21,929 nucleotides of DNA from a virus. The position numbers and the translations under genes are program-made. The stretch covers positions 1 to 21,929 of IMG/VR virus record IMGVR_UViG_3300030104_000676; one strand, 5' to 3'. The notes below the pieces were generated by a model, which saw only the letters and a program-made list of their open reading frames with translations, did no database searches and had not been told where the DNA came from. Positions within the stretch are counted from its first letter, which is position 1; each line of letters starts with the position of its first letter. Shown here one piece after another: positions 16,602 to 21,911 of this stretch.

Positions 16602-16946
16602 ATGCGAACCGTAGATTTAATGGACCAGACCGTCACTGGAGCAACGACGGGATCGACGTTTACCTTTGAAATGCCCAAGGGAAACCGTGGTGTTGTAAAC
16701 TTCTTTCTGTCCAGCATTAACGACACCAACGGAAACGTGACGGCCCAACTAGAAGGGCGTCTATCTGACCGTATGGAGTTCGTCGTGGTGGATATTGATT
16801 CATCTGGGACTGATGTGGTCACGCTAACAAGCACTAACCACACGGTTACAGCCCAAGATATTCAGATTTACCCTCAGATGAGGGCCAAGGTAAACGCTGT
16901 TAACACCGCAACTAGCGCGGTTGTTGACATCAAACTTTCTAATTAG
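16602..16946 (+). CDS. Small hypothetical virion-type protein, paralogue A
   Basis: A 114-residue, mostly beta-predicted protein. The ATG at 16602 is chosen over one at 16581 because AAAGGG ends six bases upstream and because the paralogue starts at the equivalent point. It is clearly related to the gene at 17147. Shared blocks are GSTF.(F/L)EMPKGNRG(V/I)V, EGRLS..M(E/D)FV, (D)IQ(I/L)YP(Q/E)MRA(K/R), and a final T.T.A.V(D/V)...L. Function is not recognised. A small structural or decoration protein is a reasonable guess from size, beta content and its place among virion genes. Confidence 0.7.
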   Translation: MRTVDLMDQTVTGATTGSTFTFEMPKGNRGVVNFFLSSINDTNGNVTAQLEGRLSDRMEFVVVDIDSSGTDVVTLTSTNHTVTAQDIQIYPQMRAKVNAVNTATSAVVDIKLSN

Positions 16947-16958
16947 GAGGACAGTTAT

Positions 16959-17147
16959 ATGCCTAAAGGTGGTGGAGGTGACAGTGGCGGTGGTGACTCT
17001 GGTGGTCCGGTAGTCAAGCAGCGCACTCGTTCAGTTAAAGGTCGTCGCGTAGCCCGGAAAACGAAGCGTCGCGCTAAACCTAGTGGCGGGATGTCCGCTA
17101 TGAAAATTGGAGAGAAGAAGAAGAAGCAGCAGGAGGGTAATTACTAA
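16959..17147 (+). CDS. Small basic glycine-rich protein, unknown
   Basis: A 62-residue protein with two halves. An N-terminal Gly/Ser/Asp-rich stretch (GGGGDSGGGDSGG, 4-16) is followed by a very basic segment (RSVKGRRVARKTKRRAKPSGG, about 24-44) and a lysine cluster (KIGEKKKKQQ). It has one of the best ribosome sites of the window (AGGAGG, 16945-16950, eight bases upstream). Its stop overlaps the next ATG as TAATG. The composition suggests nucleic-acid binding or a disordered virion peptide. No known family was recognised. Confidence 0.65.
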   Translation: MPKGGGGDSGGGDSGGPVVKQRTRSVKGRRVARKTKRRAKPSGGMSAMKIGEKKKKQQEGNY

Positions 17148-17467
17148 TGATTGTCAAAACTTTGCTCGACCTTACGGGCCAAACTGCCGTTGCAACCGGG
17201 TCTACGTTTGACCTTGAAATGCCGAAGGGAAACCGTGGCATTGTCCAAGTCAAGGGGACTAACTACACCATGACCGCCTTAACGGTAACGATTGAAGGAC
17301 GACTTAGCCCTAGCATGGACTTTGTCGCAATTTCTAACGGCGCAATATCGCAAAACGGGGAGGGATCAACTGCGGTTGAAGACATCCAGCTTTATCCTGA
17401 GATGCGAGCAAGAATCAGCACTTTTACAGGGACAACAGCCGACGTTGTCGTCCAACTAGGGTGTTAA
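17147..17467 (+). CDS. Small hypothetical virion-type protein, paralogue B
   Basis: A 106-residue relative of the protein encoded at 16602-16946. The anchors are MPKGNRGIVQV (28-38), IEGRLSPSMDFV, EDIQLYPEMRARI and the hydrophobic end DVVVQLGC. It lacks several residues present in paralogue A in the loop after MPKGNRG and near the middle. The two genes flank the small basic gene, so the block looks like a tandem duplication with an intervening gene. The stop is followed almost immediately by the small terminase gene. Function is unknown. Confidence 0.7.
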   Translation: MIVKTLLDLTGQTAVATGSTFDLEMPKGNRGIVQVKGTNYTMTALTVTIEGRLSPSMDFVAISNGAISQNGEGSTAVEDIQLYPEMRARISTFTGTTADVVVQLGC

Positions 17468-17468
17468 G

Positions 17469-17687
17469 ATGAACGAGAACGGACTCAAGGAGCTTCATAA
17501 CGTCATTGCGATGGAACTCCTTGAACGACTGAAGAGTGGTGACGCAACTTCTGCGGACCTCAACGTGGCTCGTCAGTTCCTTAAAGACAACGGAATTGAC
17601 GCTTCCACAGGCCAATCAGAGCCTTTGTTAAATCTGTCCAAAGTGCTCCCTTTTGACCCTTCGGAGCCTGTTGAAGACGTAGGCTAA
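17469..17687 (+). CDS. Terminase small subunit (T7 gp18-like DNA maturase A)
   Basis: A 72-residue helical protein. LKELHNVIAMELLERLKSGDATSADLNVARQFLKDNGID (5-43) is the typical core of small terminase subunits in this phage group (L..LH..LA.ELL.RI..G.ATAADLNVARQFLKDNGI). It would recognise concatemeric DNA and hand it to the large subunit. T7 gp18 is 89 aa. Position between the fibre block and the large terminase also agrees with T7. AGGG eight bases upstream gives a modest ribosome site, with coupling to the preceding stop likely. Confidence 0.85.
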   Translation: MNENGLKELHNVIAMELLERLKSGDATSADLNVARQFLKDNGIDASTGQSEPLLNLSKVLPFDPSEPVEDVG

Positions 17688-17694
17688 CAATGCG

Positions 17695-18189
17695 ATGGCT
17701 ACCCCTCCTGACGAATACGAAGACACCTCAAACAAGCAGACCTTTATCGTGAAAGACGAACGCGCAGCTCTGAAAATGAAGCGGGAGGAAGCGCGAGCAG
17801 CCCGTGAAAAATACAAGGCTGTTGTTGCGCGTGAACGAGAAGAGGCCAACGCTAAACGTGCGATTCAGCGGGAAGAGATCAAGCTAGAACTTGCGAAGCT
17901 ACGGCTCAACCAAAGCGCGTCGGAGAAAGCGCGGACTAACTTGGCTCTTACTACTCCGGCGATCCTAGTTGTCTTGATCGGTGGCTTTATCGGGATGCTA
18001 GGGACAGGAGCCATCCCTGACGAGTCGGTGTCTGTTGCCTCAGCCCTGTTAACTCTTTTGGTCACAGGGCTTATGGCTAATCTCAGAAGTATTATTTCCG
18101 AGGGTAGCCCTACAGAAGAAAACGGTAACGGCCATGAGCCGAAGCCAAAGCTCCCTGCTAAGAAGCCAGAACCACCTAAGAAACCATGA
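17695..18189 (+). CDS. Coiled-coil membrane protein in the lysis-gene position
   Basis: A 164-residue protein with a long charged coiled coil (about 18-82, DERAALKMKREEARAAREKY...). Two membrane helices follow (about 83-103, TPAILVVLIGGFIGMLG, and 112-130), then a Pro/Lys tail (EPKPKLPAKKPEPPKKP). T7 has its inner-membrane spanin (18.5) between the terminase genes, but a spanin has one N-terminal helix followed by a periplasmic coiled coil. Here the order is reversed and there are two helices, so holin-like or another membrane function is at least as likely. The next gene starts within its stop (ATGA) and encodes a lipoprotein, which suggests the two act together. Confidence 0.6.
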   Translation: MATPPDEYEDTSNKQTFIVKDERAALKMKREEARAAREKYKAVVAREREEANAKRAIQREEIKLELAKLRLNQSASEKARTNLALTTPAILVVLIGGFIGMLGTGAIPDESVSVASALLTLLVTGLMANLRSIISEGSPTEENGNGHEPKPKLPAKKPEPPKKP

Positions 18190-18410
18190 AGAAGTTGATC
18201 TCTGTAGCAGCCTTAGTGCTGTTCTCTTCGTGCGAAGGCATCTCTGTTGCCGACGCATACGTAGCGGCTGACCAAGCCACCTACGACGTGATTGCCCCTC
18301 AATACCGCGCCTACGTGGAAGCTGACGAGAACCTTGATGCTCCGTCTAAGGCTTCTCGAATGCGCTTGGTAGAAACCTGGAAGATGCGCCTGGAGGCGAA
18401 CAAGAAGTGA
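18186..18410 (+). CDS. Small lipoprotein, possible outer-membrane spanin subunit
   Basis: A 74-residue protein with a lipoprotein-type signal: MKK, hydrophobic LISVAALVLF, then SSC with Cys16 as the lipid attachment site (the -3 position is Phe, tolerated but not ideal). The mature part is about 59 residues, charged and helical (DENLDAPSKASRMRLVETWKMRLEANKK). T7 places Rz1-like lipoprotein gene 18.7 here. Unlike Rz1 it is not proline-rich and not embedded in the upstream gene. It overlaps the preceding gene by 4 bases (ATGA) and the following by GTGA. The spanin role is inference from position and lipobox. Confidence 0.55.
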   Translation: MKKLISVAALVLFSSCEGISVADAYVAADQATYDVIAPQYRAYVEADENLDAPSKASRMRLVETWKMRLEANKK

Positions 18411-18688
18411 GTGACATGACCCCTGACGTTGCAGCCTTAGCAGACAAGCTCAAGGCTTCTGTTACTGATCCCACCAAGCAAGCGATGCTTGAAGCAATGG
18501 CTGCTGATGCCAGTCGAGTTGCCATGTTGGCGATGACTGATCCTGCTGCGGCTGAAGCTGAAGTTGCGATCATCAAGGCGACCATGGCCAACATTGGTCA
18601 AGCTGAAGCTGCTAACGCCGTTAAAGCCGTCACTGATTGGGTGGCTGACACGGTTGGTCGAGTGATGAGCAAGGCTCTTCCGGTCTGA
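18407..18688 (+). CDS. Small Ala-rich helical protein, unknown
   Basis: A 93-residue protein, almost all helix and rich in Ala/Met/Asp (LEAMAADASRVAMLAMTDPAAAEAEVAIIKATMANIGQAEAANAVKAV). There is no signal peptide or clear membrane segment. The start GTG at 18407 overlaps the lipoprotein stop as GTGA and has GGAGG ten bases upstream. An in-frame ATG at 18416 is the alternative and would be 19 bases from that site. Its stop overlaps the large terminase ATG as TGATG, so it is translated in the packaging/lysis operon. No family recognised. Confidence 0.65.
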   Translation: MSDMTPDVAALADKLKASVTDPTKQAMLEAMAADASRVAMLAMTDPAAAEAEVAIIKATMANIGQAEAANAVKAVTDWVADTVGRVMSKALPV

Positions 18689-20352
18689 TGACGGACCCAC
18701 GGCTCAAGGATTTCCGAAACTTCCTGTTCTTATGCTGGGAGCACCTCGGACTTCCTGAGCCGACCCCGGTCCAATACGACATCGCGGAATACATCCAGAA
18801 CGGTCCAAAGCGCCGTTGCGTGATGGCGTTTCGTGGTGTCGGTAAAAGCTGGATCACTTCAGCTTTCGTTGTCCACCAACTGCTACTAGATCCCACCAAG
18901 AACATTCTGGTGGTGTCTGCATCCAAGCAGCGAGCGGATGACTTCTCTACGTTCACGCTGCGGCTGATTGATGAGATGCCCTTGCTGCAACATCTCAAGC
19001 CGCATGAGAACCAAAGAAACTCAAAGATCGCCTTTGACGTAGGGCCAGCCCCGGCTGCCCATGCTCCGTCCGTGACTTCCAAGGGGCTGACCTCCCAAAT
19101 TACTGGTAGTCGAGCAGACATCATCATCGCAGACGATGCAGAGTCCTTGACCAACTCTGCTACTCAGATGATGCGCGACAAGATGTCGGAGCAAGTCAAG
19201 GAGTTCGATGCTGTGCTGAAGCCTGGGGGTGCAATTCTCTACTTGGGAACCCCCCAGACTGAAGCCAGTATCTACAACCAGTTACCAGAGCGGGGCTATG
19301 ACATCCGCATCTGGCCAGCAAGGATGCCCACGGAAAAGCAGCGACTCGGCTACGGCAAACGCCTAGCCCCGATGATCGTTGATATGGAGCTAGAGGAGGG
19401 CGACCCAGTCGATCCAAAGCGGTTCAACACATATGACCTGCTAGAACGAGAAGCCAGCTACGGAAAGTCTGGGTTCGCTCTCCAATTCATGCTGGATACG
19501 TCACTGTCTGACGTAGACCGATACCCACTCAAGCTCTCAGACCTCGTAATTATGAGGCTCGACCGAGAGCAAGCCCCAGAGAAGATCCTGTGGGCTGGGT
19601 CTCCAGAGTATGCCTACAAAGACCTCCCCTGCGTAGGGATGGCTGGAGACCGCTACTACATGCCCATGGGCGTCTCTGGTGAGTTTATGAACTACCAGGG
19701 GTCAGTCCTAGCCATTGACCCGTCAGGTCGAGGTAAGGATGAGACGGCCTACGCAGTGGTGAAGATGTTGAACTCACAACTCTTCGTCACCGCAGCCGGT
19801 GGACTACCTGGGGGATACGACGATGACACCTTGAAGTCTCTGGCGATGATTGCCAAGGACCACAACGTCAATGAAGTCATCATCGAGTCCAACTTCGGTG
19901 ACGGGATGTTCACCGCGCTGTTCCAACCAGTGTTGGCAAAGATCCACAAGGTCACCATCAACGAAGTCCGTCACTCCGTCCAAAAGGAGAAGCGGATCTT
20001 GGATGTCCTTGAGCCAGTGATGAACCGTCACAAGCTGATCGTGGATGAGTCGGTGATCCAGTCGGACTACAACTCGACCCAACACCTACCAGCAGACAAA
20101 TCTCTCAAGTATCAGTTGTTCTACCAGATGACACGACTGACCAGAGACAGAGGATCACTGGCCCATGATGACCGTCTGGATGTCCTGGCTATCGCGGTCA
20201 ACTACTGGACTGAACAGATGTCCAGAGATGTTGACGAAGCCGTGGACTACCACAAGAACGAGAAACTGAGACGGGATCTGGAGAGCTTTACAGAACACGT
20301 CCTAGGACACCAAGGAGACCGGGGGGACTCATGGATAAATACGATGAACTGA
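18688..20352 (+). CDS. Terminase large subunit (T7 gp19-like packaging motor)
   Basis: At 554 residues it is close to T7 gp19 (586). ATPase motifs are visible: Walker A FRGVGKSW (48-55), Walker B DIIIADDAE (144-152), and coupling motif LYLGTPQ (184-190). The nuclease domain has the RNase H-like acidic residues in LAIDPSGRGKDETAYAVV (Asp344, Glu352), VIIESNFGDGM (Glu400) and AHDDRLDVLAIA (Asp493, Asp494 and Asp497). It pumps DNA into the procapsid and cuts the concatemer. The ATG overlaps the upstream stop (TGATG). The gene's last 22 bases overlap a 55-aa gene in another frame. Confidence 0.98.
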   Translation: MTDPRLKDFRNFLFLCWEHLGLPEPTPVQYDIAEYIQNGPKRRCVMAFRGVGKSWITSAFVVHQLLLDPTKNILVVSASKQRADDFSTFTLRLIDEMPLLQHLKPHENQRNSKIAFDVGPAPAAHAPSVTSKGLTSQITGSRADIIIADDAESLTNSATQMMRDKMSEQVKEFDAVLKPGGAILYLGTPQTEASIYNQLPERGYDIRIWPARMPTEKQRLGYGKRLAPMIVDMELEEGDPVDPKRFNTYDLLEREASYGKSGFALQFMLDTSLSDVDRYPLKLSDLVIMRLDREQAPEKILWAGSPEYAYKDLPCVGMAGDRYYMPMGVSGEFMNYQGSVLAIDPSGRGKDETAYAVVKMLNSQLFVTAAGGLPGGYDDDTLKSLAMIAKDHNVNEVIIESNFGDGMFTALFQPVLAKIHKVTINEVRHSVQKEKRILDVLEPVMNRHKLIVDESVIQSDYNSTQHLPADKSLKYQLFYQMTRLTRDRGSLAHDDRLDVLAIAVNYWTEQMSRDVDEAVDYHKNEKLRRDLESFTEHVLGHQGDRGDSWINTMN

Positions 20353-20498
20353 AGAGAGCGACAGACCGACTGGTAGACACCTACGATGACTACCTGAACC
20401 AAGAAGTAGTCCCTGAACTACTGACTCAACGGTTGATGGAAGTCACCAAGCTGGTGGACCACCTAGTAGGCCCTGAGAAGGCTGAAGATCCTCTCTAA
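20331..20498 (+). CDS. Short gene overlapping the end of the large terminase gene
   Basis: A 55-residue frame starting inside the terminase gene (22-base overlap). The purine-rich AAGGAGACCGGGGGG stretch directly upstream supplies a ribosome site. The product is acidic and helical: MDKYDELKRATDRLVDTYDDYLNQEVVPELLTQRLMEVTKLVDHLVGPEKAEDPL. Regular leucine/valine spacing suggests a small helical bundle. T7 has short gene 19.5 after the large terminase, so position is comparable, but no sequence relation is claimed. Confidence 0.65.
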   Translation: MDKYDELKRATDRLVDTYDDYLNQEVVPELLTQRLMEVTKLVDHLVGPEKAEDPL

Positions 20499-20501
20499 GC
20501 C

Positions 20502-20546
20502 ACGATCTTCACTGGAAGGTATCAACCCACCAGTAAAGAAGATCGT
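20502..20546 (+). terminator. Strong hairpin just after the terminase operon
   Basis: A perfect 9-bp outer stem (20502-20510 with 20538-20546) continues as a 5-bp stem (20511-20515 with 20530-20534, three A bulged) and a 3-bp tip (20518-20520 with 20525-20527, loop ATCA). It begins four bases after the last stop codon. No T run follows, so an RNase III processing or mRNA-end-protecting role is as likely as termination. Confidence 0.6.
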
Positions 20547-20593
20547 AGATCCTAGAGACCACTACAGCCCTCAGAGATAGGAACGACTCTTTG

Positions 20594-20609
20594 AGAAGCC
20601 CAGGCTTCT
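20594..20609 (+). terminator. Short hairpin, possible terminator
   Basis: A 6-bp stem, AGAAGC with GCTTCT, closes on CCAG. It is followed by TTGGGG, not a T tract. It lies between the hairpin at 20502-20546 and the large stem at 20646-20757. Termination is only a possibility. Confidence 0.35.
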
Positions 20610-20645
20610 TGGGGTCGAAGAGCACTCAGGACTCAGGAAAATACC

Positions 20646-20757
20646 TTTCCAGATTCTAGTAGCGGAGATCTCCCTTACCTTTAGATCCAGACTTTTGCAT
20701 CCTTGGCTGGGTTGTGGGGGGTAAGGGGGGTCTTCTGCTACACTAGGATCTAGGAAA
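20646..20757 (+). ncRNA. Large imperfect stem-loop, candidate structured RNA
   Basis: Positions 20646-20679 pair with 20720-20757 in about 34 base pairs, four of them G-U, interrupted only by single-sided bulges at 20736, 20741-20742 and 20752. The 40-nt loop contains a further stem (20684-20690 with 20707-20713). The G-U pairs mean RNA pairing is better than DNA palindromy. It lies in a gene-free stretch between the packaging genes and the promoter-like boxes. Whether it is a separate transcript, an RNase III site, a terminator or a packaging signal cannot be decided from one sequence. Confidence 0.6.
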
Positions 20758-20779
20758 ATCACCATAAGTATCTATTAGT

Positions 20780-20820
20780 AATACTCTTAAGTAGTATTCT
20801 TATTAGTTATTCTTATTAGT
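20780..20820 (+). repeat. AT-rich segment with inverted repeat and 13-bp tandem repeat
   Basis: AATACT at 20780-20785 is inverted as AGTATT at 20793-20798 around CTTAAG. Two perfect tandem copies of TATTCTTATTAGT follow at 20795-20807 and 20808-20820. The segment is much more AT-rich than the rest of the window and lies just upstream of the paired CTATAG boxes. It may ease strand opening or hold a host-type promoter; TATATT at 20830-20835 resembles a -10 box without a clear -35. Confidence 0.55.
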
Positions 20821-20837
20821 ACTCCTTCTTATATTCC

Positions 20838-20869
20838 CATCTATAGACATCCTAAGTCATCTATAGACA
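20838..20869 (+). promoter_or_regulatory. Tandem CATCTATAGACA boxes, candidate phage RNA polymerase promoters
   Basis: CATCTATAGACA occurs at 20838-20849 and again at 20858-20869, exactly 20 bp apart and 15 bp before the HNH gene start. The CTATAG core is shared by promoters of single-subunit phage polymerases (T7 CACTATAGGG, SP6 CACTATAGAAG). The phage polymerase gene is not in the window, so recognition cannot be tested directly. A repressor or regulator site is the alternative. Confidence 0.5.
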
Positions 20870-20883
20870 GCTAAAGAGAGACC

Positions 20884-21111
20884 ATGGCCAAACCTAGAGA
20901 CTACAAGAAGGAATACAGGGACTACCACAGCAAGCCCAAGGCTAGAAGAATTAACAACCTAGTCCGTAAAGCACGTAGGAAGGTTGGTCTTAAAGAAGGA
21001 GATCCAAGAGAAGTGGATCACAAAAAAGCCCTGTCCAAAGGAGGCTCCAACGGCCTGGACAACCTCCGTATCGTCTCTCGAAAGACGAATCGGAAGAAGG
21101 GCAATAAGTGA
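20884..21111 (+). CDS. Small HNH endonuclease
   Basis: A 75-residue, very basic protein. The C-terminal half carries the HNH core: VDHKKALSKGGSNGLDNLRIVSRKTNRKKG (44-73), with Asp45-His46 as the first motif half, Asn60-Leu61 in the middle and Asn69 as the last position. The basic N-terminus (KPRDYKKEYRDYHSKPKARRINNLVRKARRK) would contact DNA. Small HNH proteins next to terminase genes occur widely in phages and in several systems assist packaging; free-standing homing is the other option. GAGAG lies a few bases before the ATG. The stop overlaps the next ATG as TGATG. Confidence 0.88.
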   Translation: MAKPRDYKKEYRDYHSKPKARRINNLVRKARRKVGLKEGDPREVDHKKALSKGGSNGLDNLRIVSRKTNRKKGNK

Positions 21112-21410
21112 TGAAACTGGTCCTGGTCCACTGGATCGACATCATCGGTGATGACCACAATCCTTGGAGCAGTCTGGAACAGGCCAAGGAGATGAAGCCT
21201 GAACCTATAGCCACCATCGGGAAGGTGGTGGAAGACAATGACCAACACATGGTCGTAGCCTCAAGCTGGAACGAAAACGGTGGACTGCTAGGGAACCTGA
21301 ACTGTATCCCGAAGGGAGTGGTTCAGAGCGTTGTAGAAGTAGAGCTTGAGGATGTTGAGGATGTTGAGGATGTTGAGGATGTTGAAGAAGGCTGGGGAAG
21401 TTTTGGCTGA
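21111..21410 (+). CDS. Small conserved-type phage protein with acidic repeat tail
   Basis: A 99-residue protein. The N-terminal 78 residues (KLVLVHWIDIIGDDHNPWSSLEQAKEMKPEPIATIGKVVEDNDQHMVVASSWN..., then IPKGVVQSVVEVE) have the shape of a small phage protein family with pattern V.W.D.....W....E......P..I.T.G.V..D, IPKG; no function is known to me. The tail is (EDV)x4 then EEGWGSFG, encoded by four exact 9-bp repeats. The ATG at 21111 is used, overlapping the HNH stop (TGATG); a GTG one codon earlier is also in frame. It is the last gene before the repeat-rich terminal region. Confidence 0.75.
   Translation: MKLVLVHWIDIIGDDHNPWSSLEQAKEMKPEPIATIGKVVEDNDQHMVVASSWNENGGLLGNLNCIPKGVVQSVVEVELEDVEDVEDVEDVEEGWGSFG
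21348..21383 (+). repeat. Four exact 9-bp tandem repeats (GAGGATGTT)
   Basis: Units start at 21348, 21357, 21366 and 21375 and are identical in sequence, encoding EDV each time. Identity without synonymous drift points to recent slippage expansion. Copy number changes keep the frame and lengthen the acidic tail. Confidence 0.9.
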
Positions 21411-21456
21411 AAAATCTGACAGGGTTACGTATAGTGACTCAGCTGATTTACCCCCT

Positions 21457-21911
21457 ATACGGTCCTACCGTATTCGATTGCGCTATGCCGTATCCGGCCT
21501 GGTCGTATTCGGTTAGACCGTATTCTCATTCTTGAGACCCATTTCCGAGATTCGAGACGCTACGATTACGCCGGATCAGATACGGTCGTATTCGGTTTGG
21601 CCGTATCTATGCAGCCAAGCCACACTGAGCGCCACCGATCACGGCCAAGCCCTAGAACTATGCGGCTACCGGTAGACTGTTTATCTACTGCGGTCAAAGG
21701 CCTAGCCAACTACGGCATCATCGTATTCGGTTAGACCGTAACACTATGCAATGATGCGTTCGGTCCTGTCGTATTCGGTTAGACCGTAACTATGCATCCG
21801 GTCCTGTCGTATCCGGTTAGACCGTAATCACTTACATTTGCCCGTCAATATTTTGTCGGGCAATTCTAAGATTCCGACAACCCCACTGAGCACGAGCGTT
21901 CGGTTTCACCG
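21457..21911. repeat. Seven CGGT-N3-ACCG palindromes with flanking consensus
   Basis: The 11-bp palindrome occurs at 21460-21470, 21510-21520, 21593-21603 (one arm GCCG), 21728-21738, 21776-21786, 21814-21824 and 21901-21911. Five copies share a wider unit (CGTATTCGGTTAGACCGTA and close variants). The first is a 7-bp-arm palindrome, ATACGGTCCTACCGTAT (21457-21473). The third sits inside longer arms, GATACGG at 21579-21585 and CCGTATC at 21601-21607. Two 38-bp direct repeats (21761-21798, 21799-21836) contain copies five and six. Dyad symmetry suggests binding sites for a dimeric protein or conserved RNA hairpins. Confidence 0.85.
21838..21863 (+). terminator. Hairpin near the right end
   Basis: TTGCCCG (21838-21844) pairs perfectly with CGGGCAA (21857-21863). 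The inner bases add C-G, A-T and A-T pairs after one T-T mismatch, around an AT-rich loop. TTCT follows. It is the most terminator-like structure of the terminal region and could stop transcription before the genome end. Confidence 0.5.

Noticed and set aside
20571-20765. 64-aa minus-strand open frame between terminase and HNH genes
   Set aside because: It coincides with the large stem-loop, has no ribosome site and would be the only minus-strand gene; the RNA structure explains the sequence better.
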